Source: Mermis nigrescens
Taxonomy: Eukaryota; Nematoda; Enoplea; Mermithida; Mermithidae
Length of the DNA: 64,000 bases
Direction of reading: 5' to 3'
Assembly (NCBI GenBank): GCA_036768485.1
Contig: JAVLUZ010000769.1
Span: 124,001 to 188,000 of the forward strand
Made by a program: the position numbers and the translations under genes. This document shows positions 1-11,055 of the stretch, one piece after another. A model generated the notes under the pieces. That model was not told the DNA's origin. It did not search any database and worked only from the letters and a program-made list of their open reading frames with translations. Position 1 is the stretch's first letter. Each line of letters begins with the position of its first letter.

Positions 1-54
1 ATAGGAATACGTAAAACATAAACCTGACTATTTTGCAGCTTGGCATATTTATAT

Positions 55-792
55 AGCAAGAAAAAGTGCTCCAATGGAACAAAAAAAGGACGAATTTAAT
101 TGGAAACACGCATTATTGAGGATATAAAAGAAAAGTCATGCAAGCTAAAACAATTTGACCTTCTCGTAGCAATGCGAAAATTGATGTACATTCTGTGGCC
201 TATTGAGGAACAACGTAAACATCCAAAGTGGAACTAAATCTTGCGGATTACTAACTTTTAGTGCAATCAAATTTAGGTAGCACAGCAGAGGCGCTAATTC
301 TGACAAGCACTGAACACGTGAATAAAAAGTATTCAGCATTAAAATGTATAAAGTACGTGAGAATAATTACAAAGACTTGCGAATAAATAAGATTTGCGAA
401 TAAATCAGGACAACAGTGCATCATAACAGAGGGAACATTTGAGTAGAATACAAAATATAACATATGAGATGCGAATTCCATAAGTCATTGACCATATTAT
501 AAAATATTAACTCTTTCACATCAAAAGTTAGATGTTCATGATCAGCAAATCAAATGTTTAATACAAATCAACGTTCTTCCTAAGGTCTTCAGTAGTTGAA
601 ACAGCAAAAAATGTTTTACACCTTCATTTTCAGAGTCGTTGAATACTTCAATTTTAGCATTTTTGAGAAAAAGTCTAATTCTCTGGCATAGATAACTTTT
701 TCCTTTTCCTTGTCTTTTATATCCTCAATAATGCATGTTTAGAAGTAAGTATATTCATTTTTTATTGTTCCATTGAAGCACTTTTCCTTACT
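55..792. mobile_element. Inverted-repeat (foldback/MITE-like) element
   Basis: The stretch at about 55-145 reappears inverted at about 697-792. Both arms contain AAGTGCTYCAATGGAAC (the right one on the minus strand), and both run into GCATTATTGAGGATATAAAAG. The arms are about 85-95 bp and imperfect, enclosing about 550 bp of AT-rich DNA with no recognisable protein. I see no clear target-site duplication. The right end lies about 10 bp from the probable mariner edge. Long imperfect inverted arms with a non-coding middle fit a non-autonomous DNA transposon; superfamily not assigned. Confidence 0.6.
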
Positions 793-937
793 GGAACTCA
801 CTGGGTGTTTAATAAGTCCATTGCTATTTATTAGCAATAAGACATATAAATACATGAAGAGTTTATTTTTCAATGTAATTGCCAACAATGTTGTGGCTCA
901 TAGGCCAGAGTTCCGTACACATTTCTATTATTGAAAA

Positions 938-1890
938 TTAAAAGGTCACGGGTAGACTGTCTGACCAATGCATCACAGTCGATTTAACATCCTCATCAGA
1001 GTCCAAAAGCCTTCCCTTGAAGACGGATTTCAGTTTTTTCAACACATGAAAGTCACTTGAGGCCAAGTCGGGTGAATAGAGTGGATGTAGAAGCTATTCA
1101 AAATGACAGTCGGCCAAGGTTTACTGAGCAACTTCTGCTTTGTGTGGCGACGCATTATCGTGCAAAATGAGCACTTCTCTGCTAAACATGCCTCAACGTT
1201 TCTCCTTGATGGAATCACGCAACTGGACCAAAAGTGATGAATTATATTGTGCATTGATTTTGGTCTTAGCGGGCAAAAAATCGACTAATAGGGGACCTTT
1301 TGCATCCAGAAGAGTAAAAGATTTTTCCTGCCAACTTGACAACCCTTGCCTTGTCAAGTGGCCTTTCGTTCCGCCCTGTTCAAACTGCATCAATTGTTGT
1401 TTCGTTTCAGGATCGTAGCAATGGACCCAGGTCTCATCCCCATAACAAGTTGGCTGCTGGCTAAGGATTAGCGTCAAAATGATATGCGTTGAGACTCAAA
1501 GTTGCTTAATTCTGCTTTTGTTCATTTGTCAGCAATCAAGGGACCCAGCGAGCACAAACTTTCGATAATCCCAAATTTTCTGTCAAAATCGAATAGACTG
1601 TAAAAGTAATAATGTCTATGGTTGCAGCTATCAGTCGAACCTTTATTTGACGGTCAGCCATCACTAGGTCTTTGATAGCCTCAACATTTTTGGGAGTTTT
1701 CACAAGCGCTGGTGCTCCACTTTGGTTTCCATCTTTGAAAGATTCATTACCCGCCTTGAAAAGTGCAACCCGCTTCTTGACAGTGCTAAATGCAAGAGCA
1801 TTGGTACCAAAAACCGACTCTTTTTACCCTTCCTCATCAGATACCATATGCCTGCTCGCTGCTCGAAAATCAAATTTTCGGTTATTTCAG
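938..1890 (-). pseudogene. Decayed mariner-family transposase (near full length)
   Basis: Minus-strand translation across all three frames gives a nearly complete mariner transposase. The N-terminal helix-turn-helix region (about 1890-1600) includes STVKKRVALFKAGNESF and NVEAIKDLVMADRQIKV. The linker carries VYSILTENLGLSKVCARWVP at about 1590-1530. The catalytic core has GDETWVHCYDPETKQQ (first Asp), LHDNASPHKAEVAQ (second Asp) and SPDLASSDFHVL (third Asp). The spacing of the last two is 34 residues, the D,D34D signature of mariners. It ends near FKGRLLDSDEDV and a stop at 938-940. Several in-frame stops (two between the second and third Asp) and frameshifts make it dead. Possible terminal repeats are GGGTGTTTAATAAGTC near 803 and an inverted, shorter AGGTGTAAGTC near 2046; these are weak. 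Confidence 0.9.
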
Positions 1891-2490
1891 AAAATAATCA
1901 CTATAATCAATTGATAACTCCTAAAATATAAATGCAATTAGGAGGACAAAATGTTGCAAGTGGTCATCAAAGACCTAAGGGTCACACAAAATGACATAAT
2001 ACAACAGAGATTATTCCTCTTGAAAAAGCTATATAGACTTACACCTATTCATTAATAAATTTTCAATAAATCTGTGGAGAGAATGAAGAACATGCTAACC
2101 CGTGTAACAAAGCTATGGTTGATCCCGTACCCAAATCTGGCCATTTATCCATCCCTCAATAGCTCCCGATTTCTGGATTTTAGGAAAAATCGTGCATTAT
2201 TCGGCTATTTTTTGGTGCTTTCTTGCTATTTTTGGCCGAAAATGGATGTCATTCAACTCTCTTCCCCTTCAAAATGGCAACATACCCGAACCGAAAATTC
2301 CTAGTTTACATGTATGAATGATCATGCAATCTTTTTTCATTTTTGGGTTCATATTCTTGGGGATCTGGCTTGTTCACAGCCTGCATTATAGTATGGTGTG
2401 CTGTATGTTTTCCTTATTTATTGCAACCTACTTAATTTTAGCTTGTATGGCAATAAGGCATGAAAAATTTGAAAAAAATGAAAACTATAC

Positions 2491-2562
2491 TTATTGGTGG
2501 GCTCAGACACATGACTTCTTGATTTCCAATCTGACACTCTCACCATTAGACCATTATGACCT
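2491..2562 (-). other. tRNA-like relic (possible tRNA-derived SINE head)
   Basis: Read on the minus strand this 72-bp stretch has tRNA proportions: TGGTCTAATGG as an A box, a seven-base loop TTGGAAA where an anticodon loop would be, and a poor B box (GTGTCTGAGCCC). The 5' GGTCATA has no complementary 3' acceptor arm, so it cannot fold as an intact tRNA. It is either a decayed tRNA gene or the 5' end of a tRNA-derived SINE. I see no oligo-A tail. Confidence 0.45.
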
Positions 2563-2592
2563 GAATTGCTAGTTTTGCTTTCTGTTCTCTAT

Positions 2593-3157
2593 GTCATGCC
2601 CGGTAGTGGTTGATATATAATAATCATAAATATATTCACTTGGGTCACTCCGCATATTGTACGTCTGTCAAGCCCCATAATAATATTCATTTACTTATAT
2701 ACTCCGCATGTCTCTGTGCACATCAGTCAAGTTCAATCAATAATCCTTAGGTCAACATACCTGGACCACCTAACGGGCTGACCATATGTTCGTTTATAGT
2801 CACCAGCTCGGACTGATTTGTCTTGCAGATTGTGCAGCTGTATCTATTATTGCGCACACACACATTAATAAAACTGGTGCTATTGGGCGAATTCAATAGC
2901 CTTTATCAATGCTGACTCCTCACTTAGCAGTTTTACATGCTACAATCGGACTAGTTCCCTTCAGTTGTTATGTCCCTTGAAAAATGAATTGAATTACTGA
3001 TGTTCTGAACGTGCGCATCAGGTGTCAATGGATTACTGTAGTAGTGTATGGTGTTTTTACATGACACCTCAATCCTTAGCTTGGATCGTTCTCGATCAAA
3101 CATAGCTGCTACTGACTTTACAAGATATGTGACTACCACTTTCCTGTCACCAAATAT
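2593..3157. repeat. Tandem repeat unit 1 (about 565 bp)
   Basis: First of three head-to-tail units. It starts near TATGTCATGCCCGGTAGTGG, passes through TACTCCGCATGTCTCTGTGCA and CACCAGCTCGGACTG, and ends near CCTTCAGTTGTTATGTCCCTT and ATTACTGTAG. The next unit begins with the same words at about 3155. It has no coding capacity that I recognise. This is the only unit of the three without an insertion, so it shows the empty sites of the elements in the other two. Confidence 0.7.
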
Positions 3158-3262
3158 GTCACGCCTGGTAATGGGTATACATAATAATCACAGTAATATA
3201 TTCATTGTAATATGAGTCATTCTGCATAGGTATGTCTGTCATGCCCCATAATACTAATTTAC
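3158..3262. repeat. Tandem repeat unit 2, left piece
   Basis: This repeats the first 105 bp of unit 1 (TATGTCACGCCTGGTAATGG, then GTCATGCCCCATAATA) and stops exactly at the LTR edge. The continuation of the unit resumes at 15303, after the 12-kb retroelement. Confidence 0.75.
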
Positions 3263-4038
3263 TGTCACCGCCCGCTAGCAATGTATTGGTAATTAAAAAC
3301 TTTCTGTGGTTTTTGGGGTTGATTTAATTTTTAAACACAGCACACCACAATAGTTTTCCCTAATATATAAAAATTACCTTTGAAACAAAATAATTGAGGC
3401 AACAAAACAGAGAGAACAATAAACGCGCTAATCGGAGAATACTATCAGACGTTCAAACTAACTTTTTCCCTTTTCCGACTAGGAAATTATTCCTGTCTTT
3501 TAATTTTAGAGAAGTAAATGAATTATCTTCAGAGGAAATTTCAAAGTGTTAAATCACTCCAGCATAGGGAGTTAGAAGTAGCTGTTATACTTTTGAGTTA
3601 TTCAGTATTATTTTATGGTACAATTTGTCCTCAATTTGTTCAATTAAGGGGACGTACATTTTATATTCATTCCATTGAATGTAATAAGATTCTAAAGGAC
3701 GCTTTGTTCCAATTAAAGTGACAATTTGCGTCATTGGTGGTCGGAACTGGGGAATTTCAAATGAGATTTGGGTTGATGCAATTAATTTTGGATGTCCAAG
3801 ATTCGTCTGGAAATTTTAAGTTTGCCTGGTACACGAAAAGAAAAATAGAATTAAGAATACAAACTATAATGATATAAACGACTAACTTACACGTTTAAGC
3901 TCGAATTACAGTATGAATCAAAGGAAAAGCCCGCTAAGAGTAATTCAGAAAGCATTCACGAATCGGATTAAACTTATAAAGAGTATTTAAATGCATAATC
4001 ATTAATTGAAGATTTAAAAAAATCACTCCTTGGTAACA
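3263..4038 (-). repeat. 3' LTR (776 bp)
   Basis: It is homologous along its whole length to 14523-15302, with scattered substitutions and small indels visible by eye. On the minus strand it starts TGTTACCAAGGAGTGA and ends GCGGGCGGTGACA. It lies next to the end of pol and a purine-rich stretch, so it is the downstream LTR. The visible differences from the other LTR mean the insertion is not recent. Confidence 0.92.
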
Positions 4039-4052
4039 TGCCCGCTCTTCTT
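4039..4052 (-). promoter_or_regulatory. Probable polypurine tract
   Basis: The minus strand reads AAGAAGAGCGGGCA directly against the 3' LTR. In LTR elements such a purine run primes plus-strand DNA synthesis. Position and composition fit; one C interrupts the run. Confidence 0.55.
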
Positions 4053-5095
4053 GAATTCAAACATCCTTGTTTGAAAATAATTTCTTCGCTCGACTTCGCA
4101 AAAATATCCATGCTTTGGTCTTTTATTTTCTTCATGTTTTTGTTCTCTTTCTTTGATCATCAGCCTTTTGTTCTTTATTTCAATACCATATTCTTTAATT
4201 CAATTTTTGTACTTCTTTGTGCGATTTATATGAACTGTTTGTTCAAAGTCATTGTTTATTTCTATAATCAAGTTCGGATATTTGACCTTTATGACTTTAT
4301 AAAGGCCTTTGTAAACCGGTTGTAACTTTTTAGATATTACCTTTTTTAACGTTTCATTTTCCAGTAATACAAAATCCCCTTCTTGAATTTCCGTTTCTTT
4401 TGCTTTTGTGTTGTAAATTTTCTCATATTTATCTTGAGAAATTTTAATTTGACTTTGGACTTGTTCTAAAGCTTCAAAAAAATGTCATTTTATTTCTTGT
4501 TCATATGATTCTAAATCTATTAAATAAAACGGCTTTTTGTGTTTCATAATAGAGTCAATTGGTAATCTTGGTGTTCTTCCATAAACTAATTCAGAAGGGG
4601 TATGCCCTGTACTTTCATTTATATGCGTATTACATGTGTATACTGCATAAGGGACATGTGTATCCCAATCATATGGATTTCATTCTGAAAATATACGTAA
4701 TCTTGTACTCAACGTTTGATTTATACCTTTGATTTGTCCGTTTGCTATAGGATGATATGCTTTTGTGCAAACTCTCTAAGTTTTAAAAATTTCAGTAACT
4801 TCTTGCATTAATGTTGATGTGAAATCACTTCCTCTGTCAGATTGAAGTATTCTCGGTGATCCATGTCTGCATACAATTTGAGTGACAAAAATATTTGCAA
4901 TAGTCTGCGTGGTTATATTTGGAGTAGCAAAAGCTTCTATATATTTAGTAAAATAATCTACAAAAGCCACAATGAATCGATTACCGGATTCCGTTATATT
5001 TATGGTTCCATGCAATCTACTGCCATCCTTTCAAATGGCGCTGTGCATGCTATGGGTTGTAATTTTGCAACTATTTTCTTTCTCGTCGCTTTATT
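4053..5095 (-). pseudogene. Integrase catalytic core and C-terminus (broken)
   Basis: The core is open at 5015-4776 and continues in another frame. VDYFTKYIEAF holds the first catalytic Asp and LQSDRGSDF the second. After a frame change come AYHPIANG and GQIKGINQTLS. The family has Glu-Arg where this copy has Lys-Gly, so the third catalytic Glu is lost (codon AAA at about 4730). Downstream are PYAVYTCNTHINESTGHTP and SELVYGRTPRLP, typical of Ty3/Gypsy integrases, then a C-terminal QPVYKGLYKVIKV resembling the GPY/F module. Coding similarity reaches almost to the LTR, so there is no downstream env. It would insert the element DNA into host chromosomes if intact. Confidence 0.85.
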
Positions 5096-6415
5096 TCACT
5101 GGCATTTGTCACAAGTCAGACAATATAGATTTACATATTTATGTAAAGTATTCCAATAATACTTTTGAGTGATCCATTTGATCATATTCCGTGATCCAAA
5201 ATGTCCAGCTAATTGATCATCATGATGTGTTTGCATTATTAGTTTTTGCAAAATTTTTGGAATCATTACTAACTTTCGCCCATTTCTCTCAATTTTGTAA
5301 AGTAAATTATTATCTATCAGAAAATTTTCATTTTTATCTGATAAATTTGTTTGGATATAAGATAGTTCTTTATCTTTACTTTGCAAATCAGATAAGTCAA
5401 TAGGTTTTTCCTTCAAAGCTTGGAGGTGCTCTTCATTGGCTTGTTCTTTTGTATATGAATTATAGTGTAAAGTTATTTGCATATTACTTTTATCTTCAGA
5501 GACATTTTCTTTATTTATTGTTATTATTTCTGGAATAGTCTCTTTTTCTAGCATATTTATCTTGTTTTCCTCAAGAAATACATTTCTATCAATGTCAAAA
5601 CATGAATTCTGATTTGTATTCGGAAGTCTTGATAATGCATCAGCATTCTGTTTTTTAATACCTTTTCTCGGTTGCACCAGAATTTTAGTTCCAGCAAGGG
5701 CTAATCCCCAACGAGGAATCCTTGTTGATGGATTTTCTTTTTCTAAAATAGACTTGACAGCAGTGTGGTCAGTTTCTATTATTACTTCTTGTTGATATAA
5801 ATATGGGCGGAAATACTTTAAAAATTCTACAACGGCCAGTGTTTCTAATTCTGTAATCGGATAATTTTTCTCAGCTGGTTTCAAAGTACGACTAGCATAT
5901 GCAATGGGGTGCTCTTTTATATCATCATGAACTTGGGACAAGACAGCACCTATTCCTTGTAAGGATGCATCTGTTTGTAAAATAAATGACTTCTTAAAGT
6001 CTGAATGTGCTAAAATAGGGTGGTTACTTAGTCTTTCTTTAAGAAGGTTAAAAGCTTCTTCTTGCTCCTCTTGCCAAGTAAAAGTAGACAACTTTCTCAA
6101 TTGCTTATAAAGTGGTTCAGCAACTTTAGAGCAATTTTCAATAAATTTTCTATAATATGAAATTATTTCAAGAAAAGATTTAATATCTTTTATAGTTTTA
6201 AAATGTGGCATGTCTCTAATTGCTTCTATCTTTTTATCATCAGGCAGTATACCATTACCCAAGATTTTATATCCTAGATATTTTGCTTCTTTGTATGCAA
6301 ATTTACAATTTGATAAGCGCAATTTCACATGACTATCATCCAACTTTTTCAAGAGAATTTCTAATCTCTCTTTCATTTGTATGAAATCCTTTGCAAAAAT
6401 TAGTATATCATCCAA
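5096..6415 (-). pseudogene. Pol: end of RT, RNase H, integrase zinc finger (439-codon open frame)
   Basis: This is the longest open frame in the window. It opens with MDDILIFAKDF, the tail of the RT active-site motif (YxDD region), followed by the thumb (LGYKILGNGILPDDKKIEAI). RNase H follows: FILQTDASLQGIGAVLSQ contains its first Asp, YASRTLKPAEKNYPITELE follows with its Glu, and ETDHTAVKSIL has another catalytic Asp. GIKKQNADALSRLP marks the RNase H end in Ty3/Gypsy elements. The last part is the integrase HHCC finger: HHDDQLAGHFGSRN and CLTCDKC. The frame is uninterrupted here but RT upstream and integrase downstream are broken, so no complete Pol can be made from this copy. Confidence 0.92.
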
Positions 6416-6903
6416 ATATACCAGACAAATTGACTATTGTAAGCCAGATAACACTATTTCCATTAAACGTGAAAATGATGCAGGGGCATTACAAAGTCCA
6501 AACGGTAAAAAATTGAGTTCATAAAGTCCTATGGGGGATATGAAAGCTGTTTTTTCCTTATCAGATTCTTTGAGAGGATTGAAAAATACGCATTAGCTTG
6601 AGCTAATGTTGTAAAATATTTCATCCCATTTAACATATCCAAAATATCATCAACTCAGGGTAAGGGGTAAACATTTTTCTTAGTAATTGTATTCAAACCA
6701 CGAAAATCAATACACATTCTATGTTTTCCTTGATTCTTTTGTACTAATACAACGTTTGTAGACCAAGGTGAAGTATTTGGTCTAATTATACCTTTTTTTC
6801 CAAATTTCTAACCTCATCCATTATTATTTCTTTTTCTTTAGGGAGGTTCGAAAAGCATACCTCCTCATTGATTTGCTGTTTCCAGTATCAATTTAATGTT
6901 TTA
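6416..6903 (-). pseudogene. Reverse transcriptase fingers and palm (broken)
   Basis: The minus strand gives GIIRPNTSPWSTNVVLVQK, then HRMCIDFRGLNTITKKN and YPLP, the conserved N-terminal RT blocks of Ty3/Gypsy elements. A stop codon directly follows YPLP, and more stops and frame changes follow before the DD motif of the next segment. It joins the 439-codon pol frame downstream and the pre-RT segment upstream. Confidence 0.85.
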
Positions 6904-7335
6904 TTAAATCCTTTTTCCACTGTCCATTTCATTTCTGGCGTGTAAATGCGGATAGCGAGTTAATAGTAGGATTAATTGCTCTTTTTGTGCTTTACTTAAT
7001 GAAGGAGAAATATTGGCATTTTCTTTGATCCATTCTAAGCTTATTGCTTTATTGTCTACTGTTTGAACACAAACACTTAATTGCTGAGTGACAATTGTGT
7101 TTTTAGTATGCACATCCGTTGGATCCTGTAGGTGCATGCAAATTGTATCTAGGCGCATACCTCCATATAATTGAACTGGAAATTTATTAGTATTTAAGAT
7201 TTGTACAGGGATAATACGATTTTTAGTGATGCATAATGAATTCGCCAAACAAATGACATCCTTAGAATTTATGTTTTTAGTATGAAAAACAACTGTTTTG
7301 TCTCCGGGATAAAGTGCAGGAATTCTTGCTTCCAC
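6904..7335 (-). pseudogene. Pol pre-RT connector region
   Basis: This is a 143-codon open frame between protease and RT. Its C-terminal part, LSKAQKEQLILLLTRYPHL, resembles the short linker that precedes RT in Ty3/Gypsy Pol. The N-terminal part (PVQILNTNKFPVQLYGGMRL) matches the usual post-protease connector, where a beta-rich segment precedes the first RT block. No catalytic residues are expected here. It is separated from the protease frame by frame changes at about 7340-7480. Confidence 0.65.
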
Positions 7336-7480
7336 TGTTGCTATTGCTCATGCGGGAATAGTCATATTGTATGTCAAAATTGCGGTATTTCGCATTTCGG
7401 ATGGTTTTAAATTCATGCTGTAGCACGGTATGGGAATTTCTCTAAATTTTATGGTGGAATTTTGCCAATTTAGGTGAATA

Positions 7481-8128
7481 TTATAAAAACGCGATAAAAA
7501 AATTTGAACCTAAAACTAATTGGGCAGAACAATTTTCTTGAATATAAACTACAATTTTTTCATAAATATCTTGACATTGTACTGAAATAATTGCGGATCC
7601 AATAATAGGAATGATGCCTCCATTTGCTGCTATTGGTTTGACATTAGTCTCTCGTATTTTCAATCTAGCTTTAATCGAGTTAGCGATTTTTGAGTCAAGT
7701 AAGGAAAAAACTGCACCAGTATCAATCAGTCCAAGTATTTTAATTTGTTCATTGATAATTACTTCTATATGTGGCGTTTTCTTATTAATATTTTGGATTA
7801 AACCAATGGTAACTTGACACTTCTTTGGCTCGTTATTTTTAGTTGTTTTTGTCCATTTTACCAACTTTTGAGGATCTGGGATTAATATGGAAACTTCCAA
7901 TTTTTGTCTCTTTGGTATTAAAAATCGAAGTAGCCTATTTCGCAATTTTCTTGAGGTCAGATTTCTCGACGTAGTGGGTGATTCTGGACTAGATTGTCTT
8001 TTTGTAATATACAAGTAAACAAAATGACCAAAAATTAGCAAAATAAGGGCTACGAGTAATAAATTAAATATTAGTTGGAAAGGGCCTTTCAATAGTGCAT
8101 TTAAGTTAGTTGTGAAATTGGTCTGAGT
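7481..8128 (-). pseudogene. Membrane segment fused to retroviral-type aspartic protease
   Basis: The open frame starts at a Met at 8092 but the same frame continues upstream without a break to the TAA at 8129-8131. Near its start is a 23-residue hydrophobic stretch (about residues 6-28 from that Met) ending in a basic YITKR, a good single-pass anchor. A basic, Ser/Thr-rich tail follows. The protease begins about residue 90 and has the active-site motif LIDTGAVFSLL, with a hydrophobic flap region and GSNFF near the end. The frame is the same as that of the env-like segment before the stop. The layout suggests a glycoprotein whose cytoplasmic tail runs into Pol, or an env anchor next to a separately started protease. 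Confidence 0.75.
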
Positions 8129-9738
8129 TTAGTTAGCAAAATTTCTAATAGCATTTCCTCTTCCCTCTATTACATTTTTAATTCCGGTTCCAGTATCTAC
8201 AAGAAGTTCATATAGGGTATTCGGATCCAAAGACATTTCCGAAGTATAGTCTATGAGCTTATGTAAGGTTTTCTCCAAGTGTTCGGTTACATATAAATCA
8301 TTTTTGAAAAATCCTAAATTAGGTTGATTAAAATTATTATAAAAGACTGTGGGGGTATCAAATTGAAAGGAAATTTTCCAATTTAGTTCAAAAGGGATGT
8401 CCACGACATGAGATAATCCGAAATTGGTTATCCAAAAAGGTCCATGATTATAAATTTCAATTGTTTTATGTGAACAATCTATTGTTTCGGAATTAGGAAT
8501 AAGGTCATAAGCGGGAGGTAAAGCAAACCAAATTTTTTGCTCGTATAATACAAGTAAATGCTTATAGCATGTGTTATTAATTTTCCGATCCGTGTATACA
8601 TATGTAACATTGACTTTCTTGCATTCCCAAATCGTTAAAGCCTCACCTGAAAAATCCTCCGTGATATCCTTTCTTTGAAAGAAGACACGAGCACCGATTG
8701 TAGGATCAATGTATAAAAGTTTGCCAAACAACATTTAAATGATTTTGTAAATGACTACAAAGCTCAATCCAAATTCTCCGAAAATTTTTAGCTTCATTTT
8801 TTAATAAACGTCATTATAGATAATTTAATTTTAAATTAATAGGATCATATTCAGAGATCATTAATTTTTTAGTTTTATTCTGCTTAAGATTAAACTTCGG
8901 TTTCATATTCTGAAATTGAATGACGACCCCTTGTTCAGAGACGAATGCATTTGTTATTTCTCTGCATTCAAGAAATCGTTTCTGTATAACAAACGCAGCT
9001 TGTACATCATCAACGATTATATATGTGCTACTTAGAAGAGCTAGATATGTTCCCTATAAGACGAATGGACAAACTTCAGAAAAAGTTATATTTCTCCAAA
9101 CAATAGTGGTTTGAGAGATGTTACATTTTCCACTCTGGGGGCGACAATGTCGGACATCTCCAAGGTCACTAGTCATGGTATCTCCATCCCAGCTTGCTAT
9201 TTTTTCCTTCTTCTACAATAAAATTTGAAACATCATTGCATACATCCTTGCAGCACCACTTAAAATTGATGCTTAATGAAAAATTGGTACTCCAAAATCC
9301 AAAAGTACTCTTTATTAATTTTGTACCCATATAGTCCAATTTTTCATAAGACTTTAGGCAAATTTCGGGAGATGTGCTAATTTGGGTTGACCTATCCGAA
9401 ACTATTCCTTTTCCACCGAAGAATCCCATATTTGTGCAAATTTTACGAGATTTAATACTGCATTTTATCGCTTTTTCAATTTTTGGTTGGATTCTTGGAA
9501 TATAAAGTGAAATATTCAAAGTTTTAGGATTTTCCTAATTCTGGACAGGTAAGTCACAGGTCACAGATTTAGGCAAATTTACAGCATATCTACCTTTGCT
9601 AGATGCACATAAGTGATACTCATTAGTTTCACAGGTTATGATTGGTAATAATGCAATGCTCAATATACTGGCATAATTAACTGACCGAATTAAATTTAAG
9701 AGCGAAAATATTATTTGTTTGAAAGTAAACAAAGACAC
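8129..9738 (-). pseudogene. Env-like glycoprotein region (broken)
   Basis: Three minus-strand open segments (9738-9538, 9537-9169, 8734-8132) look like one ectodomain. The first begins with a hydrophobic signal-like stretch. The first two share a frame and are separated by a single TAG at about 9535. Between 9169 and 8734 there is a frame change. The segments are rich in cysteine and have several N-x-S/T sequons; the last ends in a helical, charged stalk-like stretch before the TAA at 8129-8131. A membrane anchor follows in the same frame in the next feature. This is the usual plan of a type I fusion glycoprotein. I cannot assign its class, and I see no basic cleavage site I would defend. It is broken in at least three places. 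Confidence 0.6.
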
Positions 9739-11055
9739 GCGTTTTATATGAGAAGGCGCGTTTTATATATAAAAGCACACGTTTCGAAATATAATTTAAA
9801 TTGTATTTTAGTGGTCGGTTGGCGTTTTTTGCCGACGTCACGGCATTTATGCCCACTGCGATTTCACAGCAATTGTATGTGGAATCATTATTCTTCGTCT
9901 TTATCTTCAACTGAAAATGAATATTTAGTTGCGGAAAAATAAATCTAATAAAAATTTGAAAAATTGAAATAATGTAAAATATAATTCGAGTAGTAATTAT
10001 TTTTAGGTTTTCAAAACAAATCGAGGATTTTCTTGATTTTACTTGAGGGATTTGATTCTTACATCCTTTAAATAAGACTTTTAAGGCACATTGTTCATGA
10101 CACTGTTCGTCCATATTTTGAATACCAATGAATTTATTTATATCAAGGTTTGTCCATTCATTTTCTAGATAATTTAGTGATTCCATTTTTGTTTGCAAAA
10201 GGTCATTCTCCTGTATTTTATTAATCTGAACTTGGGACTTACAAATTTGATTGATATGTTCGTCTAGATTGCGCCAACGTCCCAGTCTGGCTTTCGGGTT
10301 TTTCGCTTCAATGGACGAGGTCTGTCGATTTTCCAGATCACCATCGACTTTTTCATCTATCTTCGCTTTTTTCGGAAAATTATTTAACTGAATGACGCAA
10401 CATGTGCATAATAGCGGTGTCAGACGTTTGCCTAGCAAAAATTCAATATCCAAGTTTAAGTATTTGAGATGTTCTAGGATTTCGTAAGTTTCTAATAATT
10501 CAATTTTCGGTATGTTGTTTAAATCTGAATAAGCCAAGTTTTCAAAAAGATTTTCCATTTCCTCCTTCTCGAACTCCTCGTTTTTGTCCAGCCACAGCAC
10601 ATCTTTGATTGAAATTATACATGGGTCTGGGGGTAAATTTCGCCATTCCAGGATGAATAACGTCCATAAGAACCTAGAATAAATACGTGCATACCAAAAT
10701 CTCGAGAATTTAAATCTTCTAGTCGAAAATCGTTGGAAATATTTCCTTGTTCCGGATCGTCCGTCGGTCCTTGCGGTTCTAAAAAAATCAAATTCTAGAC
10801 AATTTTCTTCTCTTTCAGTATTTTTATCGGGATCTAGAAAATCAGAAAATTCACCAAAATTAGTTGTTATTAAACCCGGAAATTCATTAGATTTAACTAC
10901 TTTCGTTTCAGAATTTTTAGTAATTTCAGTATTTGTCTGTGTGGATGTAGTTTACTCATCCATTAGGTCTTCATCCTCTATGTCCACATAATTATAACAT
11001 TTATTATCATCTTCATCCACATTTCCTCGAAAAATTTCGAAAAATTGCAGCTTCA
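9677..11055 (-). pseudogene. Unknown ORF between gag and env-like region
   Basis: Open from about 10951 down to a stop at 9677 (about 425 codons). A single TAA at 10952-10954 separates it from further open sequence reaching the end of gag, which it slightly overlaps in a different frame. It starts very acidic (DEDDNKCYNYVDIEDEDL), then has an arginine-rich, aromatic part (RKYFQRFSTRRFKFSRF) at about 10730-10690. A charged helical middle (LFENLAYSDLNNIPKIELLE) and a hydrophobic stretch near 9960 follow. Its 3' end overlaps the env-like start by about 60 bp. It is not protease, RT or integrase. An accessory or regulatory protein, or the 5' part of env, are both possible. I do not recognise it. 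Confidence 0.55.

Noticed and set aside
1672..1931. Two plus-strand frames of 69-80 codons
   Set aside because: Antisense of the mariner N-terminal region.
2491..2562. Functional tRNA gene
   Set aside because: Acceptor arm does not pair and the B box is poor.
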